A stretch of DNA of 64,000 nt from DASUPK01 sp963747425 (lineage in GTDB: Bacteria > Actinomycetota > Thermoleophilia > Solirubrobacterales > 70-9). Each line of letters opens with the position of its first letter. Position 1 is the first letter of the stretch. Where the stretch lies: NCBI GenBank assembly GCA_963747425.1, contig CAVVFJ010000012.1, forward strand, positions 363,427 through 427,426. The letters run 5' to 3'. The notes under the pieces are model-generated. The model ran no database searches. It worked only from the letters and a program-made list of their open reading frames with translations, and was not told where the DNA came from. Positions 36,586-43,715 of this stretch are shown here, piece after piece. Made by a program: the position numbers and the translations under genes.

Positions 36586-37471
36586 TCTGAAGTAGCTCGT
36601 CCCCGGGCTCGTGCTCGACCTGGAGGGTCGAGTGCTCCACGCCGAAGCGGTCGGCCAGCAGGCGGGCGGCGTGCCAGCGGGCCTCGTGGCAGTCGACGTC
36701 GCGCCCGACGACCATGTGCGCCGAGATCGCCGGCATTCCGGAGGTCACCTCCCAGACGTGCAGGTCATGGACCTCGACGACGCCTTCCTCGGCGGCCAGG
36801 GTCTTGCCGATCTGCGCGGGATCCAGGTCCGGCGGGGCCGCCTCCATGAAGATCCGGCCGGAGTCGCGCAGCAGGCCATAGGCGGCCCAGAGCATCAGGG
36901 CGGCGATCAGCAGGGAGGCCACTCCATCAGCGCGCTCGAATCCCCAGATCAGGATCAGCGCGCCCGCGATCGCGGTGGCGATGAACGCGAAGAGATCGGT
37001 CAGCACGTGCCGGAAGGCGCCCTCCACGTTGAGGCTGCGGCGCTCCGCGCCGGCGAGCAGCCGGGCGGCGAGCAGGTTCACTCCGATCCCCGCAATGGCG
37101 ACGATCAGGACCAGCGCGCCCTCGACGTCCGGGGGCTCGATCAGGCGGCGGATGCCCTCGTAGACGATCAGCAGGGCGAGCAGGAGCAGCGTGACACCGT
37201 TGATCTGGGCAGAGAGGATCTCCCCGCGCTTCATCCCGTACGTGTAGCTGCCGGCCGGCGGCCGTTCGGCGAGCCGGAGGGCGGCGAGCGCCAATCCCAG
37301 GGCGGCGGCGTCTGTGAGCATGTGCGCGGCGTCGGAGAGCAGCGCCAGCGAGGAGCCGACGATGCCGGCCACCACCTCGGCCAGCATGAAGGCGACGATC
37401 AGGGCGAACGCGATCCCGAGCCGCCGGGCGTCGGCGTCGGCCGCGTGCACGTGTGCGTGTTCGTGGCCCAT
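36572..37471 (-). CDS. Cation diffusion facilitator (CDF/CzcD-type) metal exporter
   Basis: The 299-aa protein starts with a His-rich tail (MGHEHAHVHAADAD), has six membrane helices with SLALLSDAAHMLTDAAALG in helix II and FRHVLTDLFAFI in helix V (the HD/HD metal site), and a C-terminal metallochaperone-like domain (EVHDLHVWEVTSGMPAISAHMVV). This is the Zn-type CDF signature. It exports Zn2+ or a similar ion in exchange for H+. A strong minus-strand intrinsic terminator lies 50 bp upstream of its start, possibly in its leader. Confidence 0.94.
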   Translation of the reverse strand: MGHEHAHVHAADADARRLGIAFALIVAFMLAEVVAGIVGSSLALLSDAAHMLTDAAALGLALAALRLAERPPAGSYTYGMKRGEILSAQINGVTLLLLALLIVYEGIRRLIEPPDVEGALVLIVAIAGIGVNLLAARLLAGAERRSLNVEGAFRHVLTDLFAFIATAIAGALILIWGFERADGVASLLIAALMLWAAYGLLRDSGRIFMEAAPPDLDPAQIGKTLAAEEGVVEVHDLHVWEVTSGMPAISAHMVVGRDVDCHEARWHAARLLADRFGVEHSTLQVEHEPGDELLQISSE

Positions 37472-37520
37472 TCAGGTGATTACAGCGCCTGGGCCAGACC
37501 TGCGCGACAAGGAACACGCC

Positions 37521-37561
37521 AAAAAAAAGCGCGCGACCCGGGGCAGGGAGGGGTCGCGCGC
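37521..37561 (-). terminator. Intrinsic terminator, minus strand, upstream of CDF gene
   Basis: GCGCGCGACCC (37529-37539) and GGGTCGCGCGC (37551-37561) make a perfect 11-bp stem with an 11-nt loop. On the minus strand it is followed directly by eight T residues (A8 at 37521-37528 on plus). This is the clearest Rho-independent terminator in the window, yet no minus-strand protein gene lies between it and the plus-strand regulator at 37749. It must end a short RNA or act as an attenuator ahead of the CDF gene. Confidence 0.82.
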
Positions 37562-37748
37562 GCTGACGAGAGAGGAATCTCGAAAGTAAGCGCAGTCTCG
37601 TCCCCGCACAGCCCGCCTGTGTGAACATCCCGATACGGGAAACGACGCATTTCTCCGGCATTTGCTTGTGAAAAACCGGTGAACCACCCTTGACACCCTG
37701 GTCGGCGCGCCGCCGTCGGCCCTATGATCCGCGGCAGAGAGGGTCTCG
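37562..37748. promoter_or_regulatory. Intergenic region with reverse-oriented Pho-like repeats
   Basis: No protein frame is convincing here. On the minus strand two exact TTCAC pentamers 11 bp apart (37679-37683 and 37668-37672), preceded by a degenerate GTCAA at the same spacing, resemble the Pho boxes elsewhere in this window, but GTAAC at the fourth position is missing. On the plus strand a TATGAT at 37723 may be the -10 of the regulator gene; its -35 is not clear. A GACGAGA/TCTCGTC pairing follows on the minus strand. Confidence 0.4.
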
Positions 37749-38555
37749 ATGACTAATCAAGCAGGAATCAGACTGGCGGTAATCGACACCGACAGCGCCT
37801 TCCTAACGGTCTTGGGGAAGCGCCTGGACGGGGCAGGCTGGGAGCACCGCGTGCTCGCCGGCAGCGTGCCCATCGACGAAATCGTGGCAATGAGACTGAA
37901 CGCACTGCTTGTCGACCTTTCCGTCCTCGGTCCGCAGGGCTGGGAGTTCCTCGAGCAGGTCTGCGCCGCGGTCCCCGGCCTTGGCGTCCTCGTCTGCACC
38001 ACGCAGTCGACAGTCGCACAGCGGGTCCGCGGGCTCCGCCTCGGTGCGGACGATTGGATCGGCAAGCCGTGTCACCCGGAGGAGGTGATGGCGCGGGTCG
38101 AGTCCGTCGTCCGCCGGCGAAAGCGCGCCGAGGTCCGGCTTGAGATCTGGCCGGTCGTACATGCTGAGCTGGAGATCCGCGCCGACCAGTACCAGGCGTT
38201 CATCGGCGGACAAAGCCTCGAGCTCACGCGTCGCGAATTCGAGCTCCTCCAGCTCCTCGCGGAGGTACCGGGCCAGGTGATCGAGCGCGAGGAGATCTAC
38301 CAGAAGGTGTGGGGCTACGCGATGGCCCACGGTGACCGCTCCGTCGACGTCTTCGTCCGCAAGCTGCGCCAAAAGCTCCAGCGCCACTCCGCCAACTGGC
38401 GGTACATCCACACTCATTTCGGAATCGGCTACCGGTTCGATCCGGAGCCGATCGGCGGCAGCGCCGAGCCCTCTGCGGTCGATGCGCCTGTGCCGGCCGA
38501 GCAGCCCGGCGAGGAAGCTGTCGAGCCAGCCGAACTGGCCCGCGACCTGGGCTAG
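37749..38555 (+). CDS. PhoB/OmpR-type response regulator
   Basis: The 268-aa protein has a receiver domain (residues about 8-125) with the acidic pocket in IDTDS, phospho-acceptor Asp in LLVDLSVLG, Thr in CTTQS and Lys in IGKPCHPEE. A winged-helix DNA-binding domain follows (about 150-240: LELTRREFELLQLLAE... DRSVDVFVRKLRQKL...IHTHFGIGYRF). Position at the head of the pst region suggests it is the phosphate regulator. No histidine kinase gene is adjacent. The last 30 residues are an acidic Pro/Ala/Glu tail. Confidence 0.92.
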   Translation: MTNQAGIRLAVIDTDSAFLTVLGKRLDGAGWEHRVLAGSVPIDEIVAMRLNALLVDLSVLGPQGWEFLEQVCAAVPGLGVLVCTTQSTVAQRVRGLRLGADDWIGKPCHPEEVMARVESVVRRRKRAEVRLEIWPVVHAELEIRADQYQAFIGGQSLELTRREFELLQLLAEVPGQVIEREEIYQKVWGYAMAHGDRSVDVFVRKLRQKLQRHSANWRYIHTHFGIGYRFDPEPIGGSAEPSAVDAPVPAEQPGEEAVEPAELARDLG

Positions 38556-38566
38556 CAGGCACGCCC

Positions 38567-38704
38567 ATGGCACGGCGAGCGCTGCTCCAGCTGACCCCGC
38601 TGGTCGTGGTCGCGACGCTCGTCGGTATCGCCGCGAGCGAGATCGGAGGCGGCGCCGAGCGGCGGACTCGAAAGCGGGATGAGCTCAGCGGCGCCGTGGC
38701 GTGA
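38567..38704 (+). CDS. Small single-pass membrane protein (45 aa)
   Basis: ATG 38567 opens a 45-codon frame: MARRALLQLTPLVVVATLVGIAASEIGGGAERRTRKRDELSGAVA. The N-terminus looks like a signal or anchor helix. Its TGA overlaps the GTG of the next frame (GTGA), implying coupling. Together the two could be a split anchored version of a phosphate-binding lobe. Coding status is plausible from the overlap, but the frame is short. Confidence 0.45.
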   Translation: MARRALLQLTPLVVVATLVGIAASEIGGGAERRTRKRDELSGAVA

Positions 38705-38982
38705 CCGACGACGCGAGGGAGCTCACCGAGGCCGTGGCCTCATCCCCGAACACAATCGGATACCTGCCGCTGACACAGTTGAAGCCGGGATCGGGCGTGC
38801 GGCCGCTTCGCGTGCTGCCTCGTCCTCTCTATCTGGACGTCAGAGAGGACTCGTTGAGAGAGCCCGAGGCCCGGCGGTTCGTTCGGGAGTATCTGCGCGA
38901 CCCTCCAGCGTTCCGCGCGTCTGATGGAGCCGTCGCGGTCGAGCCTTCACATCGCATTCACCGAAAGTTCACTCGACCGTAA
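38701..38982 (+). CDS. PstS-like C-terminal-lobe fragment (93 aa)
   Basis: LTEAVASSPNTIGYLPLTQLKPGSGVRPLRVLPRPLYLDVREDSLREPEARRFVREYL reproduces the end of PstS-type phosphate-binding proteins, where a V...P..IGY segment is followed by RPLY and a helix ending RFV..YL. The phosphate-binding N-lobe is absent, so this is either a remnant or a stand-alone mini-domain. It starts at GTG 38701, overlaps the preceding small frame by 4 bp, and lies between two phosphate-type regulators. The 3' end contains the Pho box of the next gene. Confidence 0.58.
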   Translation: MTDDARELTEAVASSPNTIGYLPLTQLKPGSGVRPLRVLPRPLYLDVREDSLREPEARRFVREYLRDPPAFRASDGAVAVEPSHRIHRKFTRP

Positions 38983-38986
38983 CTAC
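38946..38986 (+). promoter_or_regulatory. Pho box and promoter of receiver-less regulator
   Basis: Pentamers TTCAC (38946), TTCAC (38957), TTCAC (38968) and GTAAC (38979) occur at exact 11-bp spacing. TTCACC at 38957 and TAACTA at 38980 are 17 bp apart and can serve as -35 and -10. The arrangement resembles the 11-bp direct-repeat PHO boxes of Streptomyces PhoP. The site overlaps the 3' end of the PstS-like fragment and drives the gene at 39019. Confidence 0.78.
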
Positions 38987-39018
38987 TTCGGAGGAGCGAG
39001 AGGCGAAGCTCCGACGCC

Positions 39019-39384
39019 ATGGATCGGCAGAACGGCGCGACCTCGGTATCGATAGTCCCGCTAGGCGATCAAGATCAGACCCCCGTCTACGCGGGGCGTC
39101 TCGAGATCAGGCCCGCCGACCACGCGGCGCTGGTCGACGGCCGCCCGCTGGTCCTGACGGTGCGTGAGTTGCAGCTCCTCACCGAGCTCGCGCACAACGC
39201 CGAGCGAGTGATGACGCGGGAGGAGCTCTACGAGACCGTCTGGGGCCGCGCTTACAAGAGGAGCGATCGCTCGGTCGACGTCTACATCGGCCGCCTCCGG
39301 GCGAAGCTTGGCCGAGCACTCCCTGGGCGTCGCTTCATCCACACCCACACGGGCATCGGATACCGGTTCTCCCCCCAGGCGTGA
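39019..39384 (+). CDS. Winged-helix DNA-binding regulator lacking a receiver domain
   Basis: The 121-aa protein is a lone OmpR/PhoB-type DNA-binding domain: LEIRPADHAALVDGRPLVLTVRELQLLTELAHNAERVMTREELYETVWGR...SDRSVDVYIGRLRAKLG...FIHTHTGIGYRF. It closely parallels the C-terminal domain of the response regulator at 37749 but has no phospho-acceptor domain. It could compete for, or constitutively bind, the same Pho boxes, one of which lies directly upstream of it. It lies about 175 bp upstream of pstS. Confidence 0.9.
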   Translation: MDRQNGATSVSIVPLGDQDQTPVYAGRLEIRPADHAALVDGRPLVLTVRELQLLTELAHNAERVMTREELYETVWGRAYKRSDRSVDVYIGRLRAKLGRALPGRRFIHTHTGIGYRFSPQA

Positions 39385-39412
39385 GAACGCCTGTGGTGCA
39401 TTCCGGCGCCGG

Positions 39413-39452
39413 TTTACATCCTTTTTACAAGTCAGCCACACGAACGTAACAA
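39413..39452 (+). promoter_or_regulatory. Pho box and promoter of pstS
   Basis: Pentamers TTTAC (39413), TTTAC (39424), GCCAC (39435) and GTAAC (39446) are spaced 11 bp apart. TTTACA at 39424 and TAACAA at 39447 are separated by 17 bp, giving a -35/-10 pair inside the array. The position about 105 bp before the pstS ATG leaves a leader with two stem-loops. Confidence 0.8.
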
Positions 39453-39473
39453 GCTTCGCCATGCCCGCTGACA

Positions 39474-39533
39474 GGGTCCGAGGCAGCTAGAGGACCCAAG
39501 GGACGCGAGCTGCTTGAGCCGCCGTCCCCTTTT
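39474..39533 (+). promoter_or_regulatory. pstS leader with two tandem stem-loops
   Basis: GGGTCC (39474) pairs with GGACCC (39492), and GGGACG (39500) pairs with CGTCCC (39523), the second followed by C and four T. The second hairpin is terminator-like and ends about 26 bases before the pstS ATG, so it may be an attenuator or an mRNA-stability element. Confidence 0.5.
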
Positions 39534-39558
39534 CGAAATGCGAAAAAGGAGCGACTCA

Positions 39559-40641
39559 ATGAATAGGAAGTGGTGGCTCGTTTCAGCCGCCTCGGCCGTC
39601 CTGGCCCTGACCGCTGCTGCCTGCGGTTCGAGCAACGACAGCTCGTCGGGCGTGTCGGGCACCCTTGCGGGTGCCGGTTCCAGCGCCCAGCAGGCGGCCC
39701 AGGAGGCGTGGACCGCCCAGTTCGAGAACGACAACTCGGGAGCCACGATCTCGTATGACGCGATCGGCTCCGGCGGCGGCCGCGATCAGTTCATCGCCGG
39801 CGGCAAGACCGCGTACGGGGGCAGTGACGCGCCCTTCGACTCGGAGGAGCTGCCGAAGGCCCAGCAGCGCTGCTCGGGTGAGGGTGGCGAGCTGGTCGAG
39901 ATTCCGAACTACATCTCGCCGCTGGCGATCGTTTACAACCTGCCGGGGGTCGACAACCTCCAGCTGGCCCCCGAGACGACCGCGAAGATCTTCAAGGGCG
40001 AGATCACGAAGTGGAACGACCCCGCCATCGCGGCGGACAACCCGGGCGTCGATCTGCCTGACACGGACGTCGTACCGGTCCACCGCTCGGATGAGTCCGG
40101 GACGACGTTCAACTTCACGGACTACCTCCACGAGGCTGCTCCGAGCGTCTGGACGTTCGACGCCGACGGCAACTGGCCGCTGAAGAGCGGCGAGTCCGGC
40201 GCCCAGACATCGGGTCTCGTCCAGGCAGTGAAGGCCGGCGAGGGCACGATCGGCTACACCGACGAGAGCCAGGCCGGCGACCTCGGAGTCGCGAAGGTCA
40301 AGGTCGGCGACACCTACATCGCCCCGAGCGCTGAGGGTGCTTCGCACGACTTCGACATTTCGAAGAAGGACCCGGCTCTCAGCCCGGGCAATTACGTGTT
40401 CGCGTACACGGTCGAGCGAACCTCGACGGATCCGCAGGACTACCCGATCCTGCTCGTCTCCTGGCTGATGGGCTGCACGAAGTACTCCGATTCCAACACG
40501 ACCGACCTGGTCAAGGCGTACTTCAACTACGTGGTCAGCTCAGACGGCCAGCAGGTAGCTGCGCAGAACGCGGGCTCGGCGCCGATCGGCCCGACCATCA
40601 AGACAGAGGATCAGAAGGCGATCGACGCGATCGGCGGCTGA
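39559..40641 (+). CDS. pstS: Phosphate ABC transporter substrate-binding lipoprotein
   Basis: From ATG 39559 (AAAAAGGAG site) the 360-aa product has a signal ending LTAAACGSSND, a probable lipid-anchored cysteine. Binding-loop segments GAGSSAQQ, YGGSDAPF and HRSDESGTTFNFTDYL match phosphate-contacting residues of PstS. It captures phosphate outside the membrane for PstCA. It is first in pstSCABphoU, preceded by a Pho box. A 12-bp GC hairpin follows it and probably raises pstS over downstream expression. Confidence 0.95.
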   Translation: MNRKWWLVSAASAVLALTAAACGSSNDSSSGVSGTLAGAGSSAQQAAQEAWTAQFENDNSGATISYDAIGSGGGRDQFIAGGKTAYGGSDAPFDSEELPKAQQRCSGEGGELVEIPNYISPLAIVYNLPGVDNLQLAPETTAKIFKGEITKWNDPAIAADNPGVDLPDTDVVPVHRSDESGTTFNFTDYLHEAAPSVWTFDADGNWPLKSGESGAQTSGLVQAVKAGEGTIGYTDESQAGDLGVAKVKVGDTYIAPSAEGASHDFDISKKDPALSPGNYVFAYTVERTSTDPQDYPILLVSWLMGCTKYSDSNTTDLVKAYFNYVVSSDGQQVAAQNAGSAPIGPTIKTEDQKAIDAIGG

Positions 40642-40658
40642 TCCAGATCTAACCCGGA

Positions 40659-40687
40659 GGGGGCCCCGCGCGAGGCGCGGGGCCCCC
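40659..40687 (+). terminator. pstS-pstC intergenic hairpin
   Basis: GGGGGCCCCGCG and CGCGGGGCCCCC form a perfect 12-bp stem with a CGAGG loop 17 bp after the pstS stop. There is no T-tract, so it more likely stabilises the pstS message or partly terminates than ends transcription fully. Confidence 0.65.
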
Positions 40688-40714
40688 GACCGGTTCCCCA
40701 CCGACACACAGAAC

Positions 40715-41671
40715 TTGGAAGCCCATACCGACACCACCACGCAGGCCGGCCAGATCCTGGCCTCGGCCACGGGTGGTCGTCGCCGTCCCGGCGACAGGAT
40801 CTTCTCCAACGCCGCCGTGATCGCAGGGGTCACGGTACTTGCGTTGCTCGCCGGAGTCGCGATCTTCCTGGTCGCCGATTCCATCCCCGCGGTGACAGCG
40901 AAGACCGCTGACCTTCCCGACGGCAAGACCCTGGTCGACTACATCGCGCCGCTGGCCTTCGGCACGATCCTGGCGGCCGTGGTCGCCGTCGCCATCGCGG
41001 TCCCGTTGGCGGTGGCCGTGGCCCTGTTCATCAGCCACGTCGCCCCGCGCCGGCTCGCCCTTTCGCTGGCCTATGTCGTCGATCTGCTCGCCGCGATTCC
41101 GAGCATCGTCTACGGGCTCTGGGGGATCTTCGTCCTCGGGCCCGCAATGGTGCCGATCCTCGACTGGCTGGTGGCCCGCCTGAGCTGGATCCCGTTCTTT
41201 GCGGGCCCGGCGTCGGTGACGGGCCGGACCATGCTCACCGCCGGGCTCGTCCTGGCCCTGATGATCCTGCCGATCGTCTCCGCCGTTGCGCGGGAGGTTT
41301 TCTCGCAGACGCCGCGGCGACTGGAGGAGGGGGCGCTGGCATTGGGCGCCACTCGCTGGGAGATGATTCGGATGTCCGTGCTGCCGTTCGGCAAGTCCGC
41401 TGTGATCAGCGGCTCGATGCTCGGCCTCGGCCGGGCCCTCGGGGAGACGATGGCGGTGGTGATCATCCTCTCGGCGTCCGGGATCGTCACCTTCAACCTG
41501 GTCAGTCAGGAGAATCCGACGCCGATCGCGGCGAACATCGCTCTCAGGTTCCCCGAGTCCTCCGGCCTCGACGTCAACGCCCTGATCGCCTCGGGCCTCG
41601 TCCTCTTCGGCATCACCCTCGTCGTCAACATGATCGCCCGGCTGATCATCTCCCGGTCCGACGTCCAATGA
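40715..41671 (+). CDS. pstC: Phosphate ABC transporter permease PstC
   Basis: The 318-aa protein has six membrane helices and the ABC permease EAA loop (RLEEGALALGATRWEMIRMSVLPFGKSAVISG), with LGRALGETMAVVIILS after it, as in PstC. The TTG start at 40715 lacks a good ribosome site, but the N-terminal 30 residues fit a soluble leader before the first helix (AAVIAGVTVLALLAGVAIFLV). It ends in a 4-bp overlap with pstA. Confidence 0.94.
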   Translation: MEAHTDTTTQAGQILASATGGRRRPGDRIFSNAAVIAGVTVLALLAGVAIFLVADSIPAVTAKTADLPDGKTLVDYIAPLAFGTILAAVVAVAIAVPLAVAVALFISHVAPRRLALSLAYVVDLLAAIPSIVYGLWGIFVLGPAMVPILDWLVARLSWIPFFAGPASVTGRTMLTAGLVLALMILPIVSAVAREVFSQTPRRLEEGALALGATRWEMIRMSVLPFGKSAVISGSMLGLGRALGETMAVVIILSASGIVTFNLVSQENPTPIAANIALRFPESSGLDVNALIASGLVLFGITLVVNMIARLIISRSDVQ

Positions 41672-42786
41672 CCGACAAGAGGGACAGACGCGAGGAGAAT
41701 CCGGCGGCCGCCTTCGATCCGGCGGAGGTGGTCGCGGCGATCGGCGGTCCCGGGGTCACCAGCGGCACGCTCCCCGCCTGGTTCCTGCGTGCCGTGGTCG
41801 CAGGGTCCGCCCTGATCACCCTCGCGATCCTGCTCGCCACGGGCGGCTTCACCATCGTCCTCTTCTTCATCGTCACCGCGGTGGTTGCGCTGCCGACCGC
41901 GTACTTCTGGTCCCTCATCACCGAGGGCCGCCGCCAGGCGACCGACCGCCTGGTGACGCTGGGGATCGTCACCGGCTTCGGCGTCGCCGTGCTGCCTCTC
42001 TTCTCCGTGCTCTACGAGGTGATCAAGCGCGGGACCGCGCGCTTCGACGGCTCCTTCTTCACGGAGTCCGCCCGCGGGGTGATCGGCGCGGGCGGGGGCG
42101 CCCAGCACGCGATCGTCGGCACCCTGGTCATCACTGGCGTCGCCACACTGATCTCGGTCCCGATCGGAATCATGGCCGCCGTCTACCTGAACGAGTACGG
42201 GACGGGCCGCCTGCGCAAGGCGCTGACCTTCTTCGTCGACGTGATGACGGGGATCCCGTCGATCGTGGCGGGACTGTTCGCCTACGCGCTGTTCGCGGCG
42301 TTCCTCGGCCCGGGTATCCGCCTCGGGATCATCGGCTCGGTCGCGCTGACCGTCCTCATGATTCCCATCGTGATCCGCTCGGCGGAGGAGATCCTGAAGA
42401 TCGTCCCGGACCACCTGCGCGAGGCCGCCTACGCACTGGGCACGCCAAAGTGGAAGGTGGTGACCCGAATCGTCCTGCCGACCGCGCTGGCCGGTCTCGT
42501 CACCGGAATCATGCTGGCGGTTGCGCGAGTGATCGGCGAGACGGCGCCGCTGCTCGTCACCACCGGGGTGATCGACTCGGTCAACAGCAATCCGCTGAAC
42601 GGGCGGATGCAGAACCTCGCCGTCTACGCCTACAGCGAGTACAAGGACCCGGGGGTCGACGTCCAGGGCTCCTACGACAAGGCCTGGGCCGCGGCGCTGA
42701 CGCTGATCCTGATGGTGATGATCCTCAGCCTGCTCGCCCGCTGGATCTACCGGCGCTTCGGCACCGACCTTCGGGACACCAGATAG
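41668..42786 (+). CDS. pstA: Phosphate ABC transporter permease PstA
   Basis: The 372-aa protein is longer than typical PstA (about 280-300 aa) owing to an N-terminal extension with two extra hydrophobic segments (ALITLAILLATGG, VLFFIVTAVVALPTAYFW). The core has the permease loop LREAAYALGTPKWKVVTRIVLPTALAGLVTG and ARVIGETAPLLVT. It pairs with PstC to form the channel. ATGA overlap with pstC shows coupling; 38 bp separate it from the pstB start. Confidence 0.94.
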   Translation: MTDKRDRREENPAAAFDPAEVVAAIGGPGVTSGTLPAWFLRAVVAGSALITLAILLATGGFTIVLFFIVTAVVALPTAYFWSLITEGRRQATDRLVTLGIVTGFGVAVLPLFSVLYEVIKRGTARFDGSFFTESARGVIGAGGGAQHAIVGTLVITGVATLISVPIGIMAAVYLNEYGTGRLRKALTFFVDVMTGIPSIVAGLFAYALFAAFLGPGIRLGIIGSVALTVLMIPIVIRSAEEILKIVPDHLREAAYALGTPKWKVVTRIVLPTALAGLVTGIMLAVARVIGETAPLLVTTGVIDSVNSNPLNGRMQNLAVYAYSEYKDPGVDVQGSYDKAWAAALTLILMVMILSLLARWIYRRFGTDLRDTR

Positions 42787-42824
42787 CGCGCGTGAGACTT
42801 CGAATGCCCAGTGACAGGAGGAAA

Positions 42825-43715
42825 ATGCCCGAGACAGCAGACACGACCAGGGAGAAGCGGAGCTCCAACGTGGCCACGGATCTTGCCCGCATGGCCAAGA
42901 AGGCCGTTACGCGGGGTGGCGATAAGGTCGAGCGCGTGGCCAAGCGCTTCAACGTCAAGGACGTAAATCTCTACTACGGGGACTTCCATGCAGTCCAGGA
43001 CGTGACGATGACCGTCGAGCCGAACCAGGTGACGGCTTTGATCGGGTCCTCGGGTTGTGGCAAGACGACCATGCTGCGGTCTCTCAACCGCATGCACGAG
43101 CTCACGCCCGGCGCCCGAGTCGAGGGCGAGGTCGCTCTCGACCAACAGAACATCTACGCGCCCAACGTCGACCCGGTCGAGGTCCGGCGGCTGGTGGGGA
43201 TGGTGTTCCAGGCGCCCAACCCGTTCCCCACCATGTCGGCCTACGAGAACGTCGCCGCCGGCCTCACTCTGAACCGCAGGGGGATCTCGAAGTCCGAGAA
43301 GGACGACATCGTCGAGCGGTCACTGAGGGGAGCCCACCTCTGGGATGAGGTCAAGGACAGGCTCGACCGCAAGGGCTCCGCCCTTTCCGGAGGCCAGCAG
43401 CAACGCCTCTGCATCGCCCGTGCGATCGCCGTCGAGCCCGAGGTGCTGTTGATGGATGAGCCGTGCTCGGCGCTCGATCCCGTCGCCACGCTTGCGGTCG
43501 AGGACCTGATCGACGATCTGAAGACCCGCTACACGATCGTGATCGTCACCCACAACATGCAGCAGGCGGCCCGTGTCAGCGACGTCACGGCGTTCTTCAA
43601 CCTCGAGACGGCCGGCACGCCCGGGCGTCTGGTCGAGATGGACGCGACGGACAAGATGTTCACCACGCCGTCCAAGAAGGAAACGGAGGACTACGTCAGC
43701 GGGAGGTTCGGCTGA
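42825..43715 (+). CDS. pstB: Phosphate ABC transporter ATPase PstB
   Basis: The 296-aa ATPase has Walker A GSSGCGKTT, Q-loop VFQAPNPFPTMSAYENV, signature LSGGQQQRL and Walker B EVLLMDEPCSALDP. About 45 extra residues precede the usual start (RFNVKDVNLYYGDFHAV), Lys/Arg-rich. AGGAGGAAA directly before ATG 42825 sets the start; an ATG at 42804 is weaker. Stop and phoU start overlap. Confidence 0.95.
   Translation: MPETADTTREKRSSNVATDLARMAKKAVTRGGDKVERVAKRFNVKDVNLYYGDFHAVQDVTMTVEPNQVTALIGSSGCGKTTMLRSLNRMHELTPGARVEGEVALDQQNIYAPNVDPVEVRRLVGMVFQAPNPFPTMSAYENVAAGLTLNRRGISKSEKDDIVERSLRGAHLWDEVKDRLDRKGSALSGGQQQRLCIARAIAVEPEVLLMDEPCSALDPVATLAVEDLIDDLKTRYTIVIVTHNMQQAARVSDVTAFFNLETAGTPGRLVEMDATDKMFTTPSKKETEDYVSGRFG

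Noticed and set aside
37690..37728. TTGACA and TATGAT as the promoter of the response regulator
   Set aside because: The spacer is 27 bp, too long for a housekeeping promoter. TATGAT may still be a -10 with another -35.
37521..37748. A manganese (yybP-ykoY) or other known riboswitch upstream of the CDF gene
   Set aside because: I could not match the conserved bases of any riboswitch class I know; left as an unassigned RNA candidate.
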